Origin: Drosophila persimilis
Taxonomy: Eukaryota > Arthropoda > Insecta > Diptera > Drosophilidae
Direction of reading: 5' to 3'
DNA: 64,000 nucleotides
Assembly (NCBI RefSeq): GCF_003286085.1
Contig: NW_020825354.1
Span: 682,001-746,000, forward strand
Of the stretch, positions 23,112 through 37,597 are shown piece after piece. The position numbers and the translations under genes were made by a program. The notes below the pieces were generated by a model. The model was not told the origin of the DNA. It made no database searches and worked only from the letters and a program-made list of their open reading frames with translations. Positions within the stretch are counted from its first letter, which is position 1. Every line of letters begins with the position of its first letter.

Positions 23112-24341
23112 CTTGGCTTGTGCGGGTGGCTGGAAAACGAAACCGGAAAGCTGCTTTTCCCAAATAGATACGGAAACTATGTACAGTCTACACACATCCC
23201 TCTACTGCTCTCATAGCCCCCTCTCACTCGCATTCATGTAGATTTATATAGTGCATCATACATATATTTGTAAGGATTTAACTGAAGGCCTCTTTATTTT
23301 ATTTTAGTTTTTTTTTAGTTTTTTTTGTTTAAAGAATTTATCAAAGCAATATGTGGACTTGCATATATGTGGAATACTTACTACCTATGACCTATAGACC
23401 TATCTAGACTAAAGATAGACGCATTGAAATCGTCTCGTTGGAAGTGAAGTGTTTTGTATAGTATTTATTTTCGTTTGTAAGGTCTAAGGAATGAGCAGAC
23501 GGGACGGATATTCACTCAACATTCTCACATCACCTGAATAACAAATGTTTCATTTACGATACACATATGTATGTATTATATACTGCTACTATTATATCGA
23601 TATCTAAATACCTATAGAAAGTTGATTTAATTTTTAAGCACAAGGAACAATTTAAATATTACAGTTTGTTTTTTTTTTTTTACGAATATTCGATACGAAT
23701 GAATTGAACGCACACTCGTTAATGATGTCTCTGTGTGAGTGTGTGTGTGGGACCTGTCCTAAAATATTCCAACAAATATTGAAGAAGAAAAATGTTGTGG
23801 TTTTATTTTACGAACCAATTCAAACCAATCGCGTAATGTAAAAAATTAAAAATGATGTATAGGAATGAATTCATAGCAGTATTTAATGTTCTGATGCCCT
23901 CCACAGGCCCAGTTGTGTGTGTTGGGGAACATCTTCTTAAATATTATAAAAACTAAAATCAAATAAAAGAATTATTGTTTCCCACTATGCGAATCTTTCT
24001 CCTTAAAAATGTATGTAAAATATATTTGATGGCATTTTTTGGAACGAATGCAAGGAACAATCTGTAATCCTTTGATGGTGCAAGCAATTTTGTTTACAAA
24101 AATGTCTATATATGGAACGACTTCAAGCCGCAACACAATCTTGAGTGCTTTGAGGGCTGTGGCTGTCACAGCCATTTCTGTGGTGTTCTTAAATATTCAT
24201 AGTCCCCGTTTTGATGGGCATTGCATGCGACATGTATCTATAATTGCAACAATTATGGCAGGACAGGCCATCGAGCTGGACAAGTCGAAGAGCGCCTAAC
24301 AATGTCAATTTGGAAACGGAACTCAAGGCAAGCGGTTCATC
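23112..24341. other. mxc 3' UTR and spacer to Ir8a
   Basis: AT-rich sequence with several poly(A) signal candidates, including TCAAATAAAAG near 23960. A GTGTGTGT run is at 23737-23748. No gene is seen. Confidence 0.55.
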
Positions 24342-27300
24342 ATGGTGCAGCTGGTACTCCTCCTCCTAACTGTCGGCCACGCCCTGGCCAGTGCCGAAGA
24401 GCTGCTCAAGATAAGTGGGTTCCGCAGATTCGTGTTTCCCCTACAGACTCGTGAGTCTCTTTTTTTGGCTTTCGCCCACAGCCTTTTGGATAGAGCCCTT
24501 GCAGCGTGCAGAATTCGATGCGGATATGGTGGTGGTGCTCAAGGAGCTGGATGGCATGCGTCTGGACATCAAGGTGTCGGATGTCTCCATGCCATTGACC
24601 CGCTCCGAAGACGGCAAGGATATGCAGCGCTGTAAGCCCAGAAAGATTTTTGGCCCAATTTGATTACTACTTGAAAAAATCTCCCATTTTTTCTCTGATT
24701 CAGTCTGTGAGATCTTAGCCAGCGAGGGCACCAGCATTGTCATAGATCTCACCTACAGCCACTGGCCGGAGGGCTACAATCTGCTGCGTGCCCAGGGCAT
24801 TGCCTATGTGCGGATGGAGCGCATGCTGCGACCCTTTCTGGAGATGCTTGGGGCCTTCATGCGCCAGAAGCGGGCCAATAATGTGGCGATGGTATTTCAA
24901 AATTCCAGGGATGCCGAGGAGGCCATGCAGCAGATGATCATTGGTTATCCATTCCGTACGCTGATCCTCGATGCCAGTGCGAGCGACAACCCCAGGGGGG
25001 ATTTTGTGCAGCGCATACGAGACTTGAGGCCGACGCCCAACTATGTGGCGATGTTTGCCCGCGGTGCGGCCATGAATGGACTCTTCGATAAGGTGAGTCC
25101 TGGCGGGGCACGTATTGCGGAATTGATTGCACTCTCTTGGTTTTGTGATAGGCGCAAAAGGGTGGCATATTTGAGCGACCCACCGAATGGCACTTCGTTT
25201 TTCTGGATACCCGCGATCGGGTCTTCAAATACAAGCGCCAGGCGGAGCTGGCCAATCGTTTTACCCTGAATGCCCGGGCTATCTGCAGGTCCATGCCCAT
25301 GCCGGATCTTTACTGCGGCAGCGGATTCACAGTAAGAGCAGCCACAGCCCCGCCAGGATTCGATCCTCTTTAAACACCTTTTCGTTCCTCTCTCTATCCT
25401 TCGATGCAGATGCAGCGGGCCATGCTGCTGAATGTGCTGCGGAGTCTGATCAATGCCGCTCAGATGAGTCCGGAGATGCCGCAGCCCATCTACGTGGAGT
25501 GCAATGGCACTTCCTCCTCCTCCACAACCGCCGCATCCTCGACCGAGCTGGCTACAGCGGAGCCCGAGCTAGAGGCCGACTCCTGGCTGAACTGGGTGCA
25601 ATGGAGCAACTTTCTGACCTTTGCCCCGCCCGTGGATCGGTATCCGGATGAATTGGAGGCGGGTCAGCCCACTGCAGTCGTCCTGCCGGCCCTCACCTTT
25701 GCGGTAAACATCTCCGCTGGCTACTATTCCAGCGAGCATGAGGCCAAGACCGATCTGGCCATGTGGTCGACCCTGGGCGGTGGTACGCTGCGTCTCCTGA
25801 ACGAAACGCTCAGTCCGGCGCGTCGTTTCTTTCGCATTGGCACCGCCGAGAGCATGCCCTGGAGCTACTTGCGGCGCAACGAGAAAACCGGCGAGCTGCT
25901 ACGTGACCGCAAGGGAGAGCCCATCTGGGAGGGATACTGCATTGACTTTATCCAGCGGCTCTCGCAGAAGCTCAACTTCGAGTACGAGATCGTGGCCCCC
26001 CAGACGGGGCACATGGGCGAGATGAACGAGGAAAACGAATGGGACGGGGTGGTGGGGGATCTGGTGCGGGGCGAGACCGACATTGCCATTGCCGCCCTGA
26101 AGATGTACTCGGAACGGGAGGAGGTCATTGATTTCCTGCCGCCCTACTACGAACAGACGGGCATTTCCATCGTGATCCGCAAACCAGTGCGCAAGACATC
26201 CCTGTTCAAGTTCATGACCGTCCTGCGGCTGGAGGTGTGGCTGAGCATTGTGGCCGCCCTGGTGGGCACGGCCTTTATGATCTGGTTCATGGACAAGTAC
26301 TCGCCATATAGCTCGAGGAACAACCGGGCCGCCTATCCGTATGCCTGTCGAGAGTTTACGCTGCGGGAGAGCTTCTGGTTTGCCCTCACCTCGTTCACGC
26401 CGCAGGGCGGTGGCGAGGCGCCAAAGGCCATTTCCGGCCGGATGTTGGTGGCCGCCTACTGGCTGTTTGTGGTCCTCATGCTGGCCACATTCACGGCCAA
26501 TCTGGCCGCCTTCCTTACGGTGGAGCGCATGCAGACGCCGGTCCAGTCGCTGGAGCAGCTGGCCCGCCAATCGCGCATCAACTACACGGTCGTTATGGAA
26601 TCGGATACGCATCAGTATTTTATCAATATGAAGTTTGCGGAGGATACGCTGTACCGCATGTGGAAGGAGCTGGCTCTGAACGCCTCCAAGGACTTTAAGA
26701 AGTTCCGCATCTGGGATTATCCGATCAAGGAACAGTACGGACACATTTTGCTGGCCATCAACAGTTCGTTGCCGGTGAAGGACGCCCGACAGGGGTTCGA
26801 CAATGTGGATGCCCATGAGAATGCCGATTATGCCTTCATCCATGACTCGGCGGAGATCAAGTACGAGATAACCAGAAACTGCAATCTGACGGAGGTGGGC
26901 GAGGTGTTTGCCGAACAGCCATATGCGGTGGCCGTCCAGCAGGGCAGCCACCTGGGCGACGAGCTCAGCTATGCTATACTGGAGCTGCAGAAGGATCGGT
27001 TCTTCGAGGAGCTCAAGACCAGGTACTGGAATCAATCGAATCTGCGCAATTGTCCGATCTCCGAGGACCAGGAGGGCATCACCTTGGAGAGCCTGGGGGG
27101 TGTATTCATAGCCACACTCTTTGGCCTAGTCCTGGCCATGATCACCCTCGGCCTGGAGGTGGTGTACTTTAAGAAGCGCAAGGACACCTTGGAGGCAACC
27201 ATCACCCAGGTGAAACCCATTGAGGCGGCAGAGGAAGGCGGCACTGCCACTGAAGCTGAAGCAAGCAAAAAGGCCGCCTGGCATATACCACTGGACAAGC

Positions 27301-27470
27301 ACAGATCGGCCAAGGTATCGCCGCCGCCCTCCTTTGAGGTGGCCACATTCCGGGGCAAAAAGATGCCGCCAAGGGTAACGCTGGGCGATGGCAAGTTCAA
27401 GCCGCGGCTTGGTCTACAATCGCGTCGAAAATTGGGAGCACTTGATGCCCCAATGGGTTACATGGAATGA
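24342..27470 (+). CDS. Ir8a: Ionotropic receptor co-receptor IR8a
   Basis: Five exons (24342-24450, 24482-24631, 24704-25092, 25152-25331, 25410-27470) give 962 residues. A signal peptide (1-17) is followed by an iGluR-like amino-terminal domain (to about 380), kept only in co-receptor IRs. S1 begins near 414 (RRFFRIGTAESMPW) and includes SEREEVIDF, keeping the Arg that binds glutamate carboxylate in iGluRs. M1 is near 551-575, then the pore loop, then M3 with FTANLAAFLTVERM (about 637). S2 has SDTHQYF and FIHDSAEIKYE (Thr and Asp kept). M4 is near 837-860. IR8a assembles with tuning IRs in cilia of coeloconic neurons to detect acids. The long intracellular tail is Lys/Pro-rich. Its place next to mxc supports the assignment. 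Confidence 0.93.
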
Positions 27471-27693
27471 TTATATTGACAGTTAGGGACCGGGCCCAGT
27501 TCTACCTGAAGGCCTTCCGACGGGAACGTTGGATTATATTCAGAAGCGTGCACCGGAGCAGCTCTAAGTAATTACTTTAAGTTAAAAACACATATTTATT
27601 CCAATTTCAATAATTTAAAAATAAATTTCATCCCACGGTACGTGGTCGGTAAATCAAAGAGTGTGATCGTGGAACAGTGCAGTGAAATTTTTT

Positions 27694-27760
27694 TGAAAAT
27701 GAGACGGTATATTTCTGAGGGTCAGACCGTATATTTTATGGATATATTCGCAGTCACGCT
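27694..27760 (+). promoter_or_regulatory. Motif 6 cluster with Motif 1-like site, no adjacent gene
   Basis: GACGGTATATTTCTGAGG, then GACCGTATATTTTATGG, then GCAGTCACGCTG match the order of the Gapvd1 promoter module. The Motif 1 position carries substitutions (GTCACGCTG for GTCACACTG). The nearest downstream start codon with coding support is at 28612, so this may be a relict or a distal promoter. Confidence 0.45.
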
Positions 27761-28334
27761 GTTTTCTTGCCACCATGTCCAGCTCACACACCTTGAAAGT
27801 GTCTATACCTTTCTTAGTATTTTATAAAATTTTCCAGTATTTTTTACGACTAGTTATAGACCCATCCTCTTGTTCAATGCACCAATAAAATGCCATTTGG
27901 AGCCATGTCCTAGGCTAATATTCTTATACTAATTTGGGATTAGCATCGAAATCCTAATGGTTTGACTATTAAATCTAAATTTGTTGAAAAATGTAAGAAA
28001 AATAAATGGTGAAATTGTATGGTCTATGTGCAGTTGCCAGTATGTCGCTTTGCGACATTTGGAATCAATTTTGAATATTTTACATTACATCTTTTTACAT
28101 TACATATTTTATATTACAGAAATACTATAAAAAAAGTATAAGAATATGCAAGGTGTGAGTCCTAAACGGGGAACAATTCTGTGTGCTCTACAAAATAATC
28201 GCAATACGTAACTATAATCTGACTTGAGTCTTGACATTTCTTGTTTAAACCTTGTTTTATAAACAATTCAATTCAGATGAGATAGTCGTGTAGGAACGAT
28301 TCCGTCAATCTTATAAAATGGTGTCAAAAAATTC

Positions 28335-28415
28335 GTCAGTATATTTTTGGTTTATTTTGTAAATTTGTGACGTATATTTCAGTCAGACCGTATATCTTAT
28401 CAATAAGTCCGTCAC
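28335..28415 (+). promoter_or_regulatory. Likely promoter motifs of the GPR107-like gene
   Basis: CAGTATATTTTTGG, GACGTATATTTCAG and GACCGTATATCTTATCAATAAG precede GTCCGTCAC about 200 bp upstream of the ATG at 28612. The layout resembles the Motif 6 / Motif 1 modules elsewhere in the window, with a decayed Motif 1. Confidence 0.45.
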
Positions 28416-28611
28416 AAATAAAACGAAATAAATTCGTAATAAATTTTGATAAAGGTGTGAAAAATTATAAGTTATAGGTGTCAAACGAAACCAATCAATT
28501 GCAACCTTTCAATCAAAGCAGGCAGGCACTCTAATTTCTTGTCTCTTCGGGAACAGAGTCACAAAAGGTGCCACGAGACGACAACATCGCGAGAGGCGAA
28601 AATTCAACAAA

Positions 28612-31343
<2,732 letters not shown>

Positions 31344-32601
31344 GCGATAAGAAAACACACACTATACAACCAATCCAATCTATTTAAAAATATTCCAATG
31401 CATAGTCTTTAGTCGTCCCACATGTTTCCCTCTCCCCCCACGAAGGTCTCGCCGGATCTTCGCCCTGAAATTCTAGCAATATACTACACAAGTTTACCCG
31501 CGAGGAAGAAAGGATTGTGTGTGTGTGTGTGTGAATTAGGTCTTATTTTGGTTCAGTCCAGCAAACCTTTTATTACGTTTAGTATAACATTATGATACAC
31601 TACAAATACTTGAGTTTAAATCATCATCGTAAATAAGAAACGAAAAGTAGCTACCAGTAGCTTAGAATTGAATGGGAAGAGAATAATCTCAATTTGTGAA
31701 CGGCACAGCATTCAGTGGACTTCAGCGAGAGAGAGAGTGAGAGAGAGAGGAGGCCCCGTCCAGCGCCCAGGCGGAAGACACATTTGTAAATAATTACCTA
31801 ATAATCCAACGCACCGAACGCTGCTTCTGAATCTTCCCCGGCCCCCCTCCCCCCTCTACTATATATAAATACACTATACTGTATATGTTTAAACTTATGT
31901 ATAATTTTAACAAAATATAACAAAGCTTTAATATATAAACCAGGAGATTAAACATCTTATACCTATTCCCAACCCATGGTTCAATAAGTCCCCGACTTTA
32001 GAAGTTTTAATTTACTCTTAAACATAGATCTTAGAGTCCAGTCAAATGTATTCTATAGAAGTTCCACGCTCCACGTCCTTTTTGTAAATGGTTTTGTAAG
32101 GCTCCCCTAAAAAAACTCGCTCAAATCAATTATGATTATGATTTAAGTTTGTTTGAGTTTTGGCAATTGTTAAAAGAGCTAAATCATGTATGTGACTTTG
32201 GTAGATAAATTTCCATGACCATGGGACTTGTAGCGTTGCGTCCTGATAAAAAACCAAACGCTGTGCGCACCGCGGCAATACTTTTTGTATGCCCAACACA
32301 TCATGGTAGAGTGTTTAACGAAAAATTCTGTTCTCTGCTATCTCAAGCACTTTTTATTTTGCCAATCGGTATATATCATTTTGCTTCCAGCATTCGCAAT
32401 TAGCTTGATGATTCGTGGGCAAGAGTCCTGCTGTGGTATCAATCAAGCCCGTTCTTGGCTTCAAAGTTATTATCAATTGCTTGCCATCAGTCTACACAAA
32501 AGGTTGTAGCTTCTAAGAAGAATATAAATAATTTGCAAACATTTACACTTGGGGGACGGGAGTAATCGGGGGACCTTTATTGTGTGATACTATTTCTATC
32601 A
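31344..32601. other. Convergent 3' region
   Basis: 3' UTR material of the GPR107-like gene, including a GTGTGTGT run (31517-31532), a GAGAGA run (31727-31750) and several AATATA/TATAAA segments. The 3' end of Gr8a comes from the other side. No gene is seen. Confidence 0.5.
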
Positions 32602-33977
32602 TTATTGATTGCTAAACTTTGGTATAAACTGAATGGTGTAGATGATGTAGGTGCCCACCGAACAGACAATCTGTAAGCACAAAAACAGTTGGAAGGACCT
32701 TTTAGAAATCTCTCTCTGGATAGGATACTCCCAAAACGCACCCGCGTGAGCAGACAACAGTCCAAGATGGTGACGCCCAGGCAATTGATGCGCAGCGGCT
32801 GATGAAGGATTTGCAAAGAAAAGTTCTGAATCTGCAAAAATGATTCAAGATTACAATAAGAGATGGTCTCGCAGTAGAGTTAGCTGGGCGTGCGTTACCT
32901 GCAAGGAAAGATCTGCAAAGCCACAACATCCCGTTTCCGTGACAATATTGTGCAGCTGATAGGCTATCCGTGGAACTATCACCATGCAGCTCTGCGAGGC
33001 ATAGATGAAGGCGGGTATCTCGAACAAGGCGGGCAATATCAAAGAGTAATCTGTACACCCCCAAGCAGAAAGACTCGTATGCACTCGGATGGACCTACTC
33101 GAATGGACTTACCCAAATTGGCAACGGATATGTATATGGTGTAGTACATAAAATAGCAATCGACTGCAATCCGCACATAGATCGAGAGCAGAACGGTCAG
33201 TGTGGAGAAGCGAAAGGCCCGCTGGAAGCAGGTGTACATCTCATGCACATCGTTGTAGACGCACTGCTTCTGCAACAGCCGGCGGCGCAGGAAGTGCCCA
33301 AAGTCCTTGAAGCTGCGACCCGTTAGGCTGGCAAATCGCGAGTACTCTGCCAGTAGGGAAAGCTCCCGTTCGAGCTGGGCCAGCTGCTGGCGGAGCAGCT
33401 CCATGTGCAGCACAAACTGTACGTTCCGCATGTACATGAGGAAAACGAGCGGCTCGAATGTGCTCCAGAAGAGTATCAAGTGCATGTCGGCGGGCTGCAC
33501 CTGCCACAGCCAGATATTGATGAGGATCTCCCCCACCAAGATGCCGTACAGCGAGATCAGGTAGCGTCGGTACTGACGTAGTTCGCTGCGTATGGAGACT
33601 GGCCGGGACAGCCGCCTGCTGCCGTGCTGCTGCTGCCTGTTGAGCTTCCCATGGAGCCACCAGAAGCGGGCCAGGGGCCGCTGGCTGGCCATCGTCTCAG
33701 CATAGATGGACAGCACTGCAAGCTCTGAGAATATGAACTTCATGCCATCGTTCACGCAGCCGAACAGGTCGCCCTTATAGAGAAACTCCAGATCGCTGGT
33801 CAGGCACACGGCTACCATTCCACTCAACCCCATAAGGATGAACAGGCTCCAGGCTCGGAGCAATTGGCGCGTCCTGTGCGGCCGTTCATCCCCTGGCAGA
33901 GGCAGGCCATGGAAGCCGAGCACCTGGTAGAAACGCAGATGAAAGTGCAGGACGCGGCCCAAACGCCCGCTCATCAT
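32602..33977 (-). CDS. Gr8a: Gustatory receptor Gr8a
   Basis: Four exons on the minus strand (33113-33977, 32899-33050, 32742-32831, 32602-32670) give 391 residues, near the 385 of D. melanogaster Gr8a. Multiple hydrophobic helices are spread along the protein, and the last exon holds the gustatory-receptor signature TY-x5-QF ([10 protein letters not shown]). The small 3' exons with phase-0 introns are typical of Gr genes. Gr8a in D. melanogaster works with Gr66a and Gr98b in L-canavanine detection and also affects mating pheromone signalling. Two adjacent ATGs (33977, 33974) could start it. Assignment to Gr8a rests on synteny with Ir8a and tan as well as on the motif. Confidence 0.87.
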
Positions 33978-34049
33978 ATACTGGCCTCTGTCCTCGGGCT
34001 TCTGACTAATACTACTGGCTTTCAGGCTTATCCCTTCGACACATCTTCA

Positions 34050-34787
34050 GTGGCTGATGGCAACTGCTGATTGGACACCAGGGATACCATTAAGCGTCCA
34101 AGGTTTTATACATTATGTGTGTCAGGAAAAAGGAAACAGATTGGAAATTATAAGCCATCAAACTGGTGTACCCTGTACCTAAGAGTTTTGGCTATTTATT
34201 TCATAAAGACGCAACAGAAAACTGAATTTTCCAATCAGAATCGAAGGTTTTGTATGCTAGAAGTACTTCTTAAAAATTCGTACCTTCTGAGCATCCGTTT
34301 AGGGCCACTGCTCCCATTTTTTCGAGAGTTATTCAGGCAGATGCAAAAGCGTCAAATAGAATGCCTGTGAATGTAATCACAAAATACATGTCTTGCGGAT
34401 CGATAAAGTGGTTACTATATCCGGTACTCAAAGGGAGACCCCACAGCTGGTTTAGGGTACCTTTCTAGTAGCACCTGCCCGTCTATAATTCTATTATTTA
34501 AGCTTATGGGTCACCGAATGACTGACATAACTCATTTCATTAGCTTAAGTAGCGACCGGATCGGGTCGGAGAGAGGAAGTTCTCTCGCTCTCTCTCTCTC
34601 TTTCTGTCACTAACTCAGAGCGTTTAAAACCACTTTCCAACCGGTTCCCAAACACAATAAAGACATATGCACATAGGTACTCGTACATTCAAAGTCTATA
34701 TTTTTCTGCTCTGCTCTTATCAACTATAAAAAAAAGGGCAATAAATAAGTCTACATTTAGGGGGGGCGGGGCGGAGGGGCACCTCCG
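34050..34787. promoter_or_regulatory. Gr8a / His-rich intergenic gap; syntenic place of the tan male-specific enhancer
   Basis: No gene is seen here. In D. melanogaster the t_MSE enhancer, which drives tan in male posterior abdomen, lies between Gr8a and CG15370. This interval is bounded by Gr8a and by a gene in the CG15370 position. A CT microsatellite is at 34586-34601. The activity is inference from position only. Confidence 0.4.
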
Positions 34788-35945
34788 CTACAGATAGGGC
34801 CCACTGTACTGATAGCCACCGCTGCCGAAGCCCTGGACATGACCTACGTTGTAGCTGTCGACACCGTTGTACGTCTCGGGGGCGGCACTGTTGAATCCCG
34901 TGGCCTCTGGCCAGTCCACCAGAGCCGGTCGACGACGACGTGCTGGAGCTGGCGCCCCATACGTGTCCGCCACCTCATCCTCGTAGCCTTCGCTGCCGCT
35001 GGGCAGCTGTGGAGATGGTCGGAAGCCCGAGCTGCTTCCACTACTGCTGCTGCTCGGCCTGGAGTAGTCATAGCCGTAGGCGGACGACGACTCCTCGGGG
35101 GCCTCCAGGGTGTAGGCCGGAGCCCGGCCCGACTTGGGGCCGCGTCCAGAGTGGGCGTAGGGAGCAGAGTAGCTGTAGCCCGGCTCCGTCTCCGTCTCCT
35201 GCTCAATGTGCTCCTCGACGGGAGCGGGCTCTGCGTAGGCGCCACCAATATGATGCGGATAGGATCGCGATGAGTGCGGGTAGTGGTAGCCCAGATCGTC
35301 ATCATCCTCCTCCAGATGGGCATGGTGTTGCTTGTGGTGATGGTGGTGGTTCAGCTGGGGGCGGGACTCAATCACTCGGTACGTCTCCACACTGTGCTCC
35401 GGATGATCCTCATACCCGTAGCCGCTGTGCACTGGAGCTGGGGCTGGAGCTGGCCTGGAGCTGTGCTGCTCCTCGATGATCGTGTAGGTGTTTACCTTCT
35501 TCTTGGGTGGCAGTGGCAGTGGTGGCGGCGGTGGTGGCTTCTTGTTGAACGACTCCGTGAGGTGATCGGCCAGCTCCTTGGCGTGGTTCAGATACTCGGC
35601 GTGCTCGCTCATGTGCAGCGGCTTGTCCAGATCGGAGAGAATGACGCTCTCCAGCAGGGGACTGGGGTGCTTCGGCTTGGGTGGTGGTGGTGGTGGTGGT
35701 GGTGCTCCACGACCCCGCTGCAGGCGCTGCAGCTGATGGGGATGCGGATGGTGATGGTAATGGTGAATCACCTTGGCCACCTCGGGCTCACCGCCCTGCT
35801 CCTTGGGCACATGCACCTTGATGTGGACATACTCGTTGCCAAAGGCGGCCACCGAGGAACACCAGTAGAACACCAGCAAGAGGAGGAGCAGCGGCCATCG
35901 GGCCATGCGTCCCATGGTCATGGTCGGAGGCGGCTTCGAGTGCAT
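34788..35945 (-). CDS. Secreted His/Pro/Ser/Tyr-rich protein
   Basis: One long minus-strand frame ends at 34788. The open frame extends to 36074, but the most sensible start is ATG 35945 or 35915, which places a strong signal peptide (WPLLLLLLVFYWCSSVAA) at the N-terminus. The mature part starts with YVHIKVHVPKEQ and HHYHHHPHPHQ, then poly-Pro, NHHHHHKQHH, acidic and Ser/Tyr-rich stretches ending GYQYSGPYL. It has no enzyme domain. The composition suggests a structural extracellular protein (cuticle or matrix), which is only inference. It occupies the place of CG15370 in D. melanogaster, between Gr8a and tan; no function is known to me. Confidence 0.75.
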   Translation of the reverse strand: MHSKPPPTMTMGRMARWPLLLLLLVFYWCSSVAAFGNEYVHIKVHVPKEQGGEPEVAKVIHHYHHHPHPHQLQRLQRGRGAPPPPPPPPKPKHPSPLLESVILSDLDKPLHMSEHAEYLNHAKELADHLTESFNKKPPPPPPLPLPPKKKVNTYTIIEEQHSSRPAPAPAPVHSGYGYEDHPEHSVETYRVIESRPQLNHHHHHKQHHAHLEEDDDDLGYHYPHSSRSYPHHIGGAYAEPAPVEEHIEQETETEPGYSYSAPYAHSGRGPKSGRAPAYTLEAPEESSSAYGYDYSRPSSSSSGSSSGFRPSPQLPSGSEGYEDEVADTYGAPAPARRRRPALVDWPEATGFNSAAPETYNGVDSYNVGHVQGFGSGGYQYSGPYL

Positions 35946-36075
35946 TCTGTAGCTGTCGACGGGTATCTGGTTCTCTTGAAGCGCGCACGCGGTCTGATTC
36001 GTTGTCATCACCTTATGGCCTATAGACCGCCGCCTTGCCAAAATTGGTTTAAACCGAAATCTTTCTTTTGTCAAA

Positions 36076-36085
36076 ATTTATATAC
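36076..36085 (-). promoter_or_regulatory. TATA box of the His/Pro-rich gene
   Basis: Minus-strand GTATATAAAT about 130-160 bp upstream of the likely start codon. A transcription start about 30 bp on (near 36050) would exclude the most upstream in-frame ATG at 36074 as initiator. Confidence 0.5.
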
Positions 36086-37551
36086 AACAGCCCAGACCAG
36101 ACGAAGCTGCGACGCAGCTCTTGACCTACGTTCCTCCCGGGCATTGGGAAAATACGGTGACCATTGAATGCCCTTCTAAATGAGGGGGAAAAATTAAAAG
36201 GAGAACAAAATGATCTATTACTAATTCGGAATCTGTAGAGAATGCGATGCAATTTATATATTTATAAATGATGCATACTTTATTCTCTTTCCTAAGTGTT
36301 CTACAATAAAGGACAGAACTGAAAGGCGCTCTAGATGAAATACATATGCTGTCAGCGTTTATTTTTGCAATCAATTGAATGTATAGTACATATATCTCTC
36401 TTTATACGATTAATGCCAATTAAACTGAAATACAAACAGAGGGCCAAGCAGCAAGATGATTTTTTAAGACACGCGAGATGTACGATCATTTGTACATATC
36501 ATAAATGTATTTTTAAAGTGGATATTCCCAAATATCCAATTAATACCTAAAAATAAGCAGTAATAATGTAATTAATACTTCTTAATACTTTCTGATGATT
36601 CTCGTCCCCCCTCCTTGAATCGGACTTCACCGATAGCATTGTGGTTAATCGATAAGCATCGATAGACTGCAGCAAAAAGTGCACATGCCCTGCGATTGGG
36701 AGAGTGTAAAAGGCTAACTGTAAAATGTCATTTTGTGGTAACCACCGTTTGACAGTCTCTCTTCTCTGCTCTTCTCTCTTCGACTCCACTCTCATCCACT
36801 CTCACTCTCTTTGGCCCCGCTCCCGCCGTCTAACCACCTAGCGGTTGTTTTTGTTCATTTCTTATTTGTTTTAACTTTTGTTTTCATTATCATTGAAATG
36901 CGGCGCATATTTTTCTAGCCGCCAGCCAAATAAAATCGTAACGAAAGTTCATTTCATACAAATTCAATAATGAAAGCGACTCTTCTTATGCCCTCTCCTC
37001 TCTTCCTCTTCCTCTTCCTCATCGACCATCGACGACCCATGAACGACTTCTGTTCGATCGTTAAGGCCAACTTCCAGTTGATAAATTGTAGCGTCCAATC
37101 TAAACCTATATTCCGCAAATTCTCACTTATATTATATAATATCGAATTATTTGTGATTATTTTTTAATGTTGTTTGTGTGTGTGCATTCCAATGTGAAAT
37201 TAATAAACATTTAATTGTGATGCTAATGTGGCAACACTGAGAAAGTTGCGCTGCGGCATTCATTATCATTAGCGCATCATCATCATCGTCATCAGGAAAG
37301 TTCATCATCATAGCTCTGTATATAGAAACAAGCAAAGAAAAATTCCAAATTATAATAATACAAACATTAGTTAAAATGCAACTCGTTTTTATAGAAACGT
37401 CTGATTGACTTGTAATTTATTCGCACTTGATTTTTCGTGTGGAAATTCTAAAACAAGCCCCGAAATCCAATCTATAATTTGAGATCATTTCTCAGATTAC
37501 CCATAAATTATCCACAAACCCATAGCAGCATGGAAATTTACCAAGCCAGGC

Positions 37552-37597
37552 ATGGGTAGGGGTATGGGTAGGGGTATGGGTAAGGGTAAGGGTATCT
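37552..37597 (+). repeat. G-rich GGGTA repeat, quadruplex-capable
   Basis: Alternating GGGTAG, GGGGTAT and GGGTAA units supply at least seven G-tracts of three or more within 46 bp. Confidence 0.8.

Larger units (their letters stand above)
27471..28611. other. Spacer between Ir8a and the GPR107-like gene
   Basis: A poly(A) signal for Ir8a lies near 27620. Two Motif 6-type clusters (27694-27760 and 28335-28415) are listed separately. No coding frame is supported between them. Confidence 0.5.

Noticed and set aside
25899..27035. 378-codon minus-strand frame inside Ir8a
   Set aside because: Antisense shadow of a GC-rich exon whose plus strand encodes clear iGluR domains.
34839..36167. Long plus-strand open frames opposite the His/Pro-rich gene
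   Set aside because: They mirror the skewed codons of the minus-strand gene and encode poly-Trp/Val runs without start context or splice signals.
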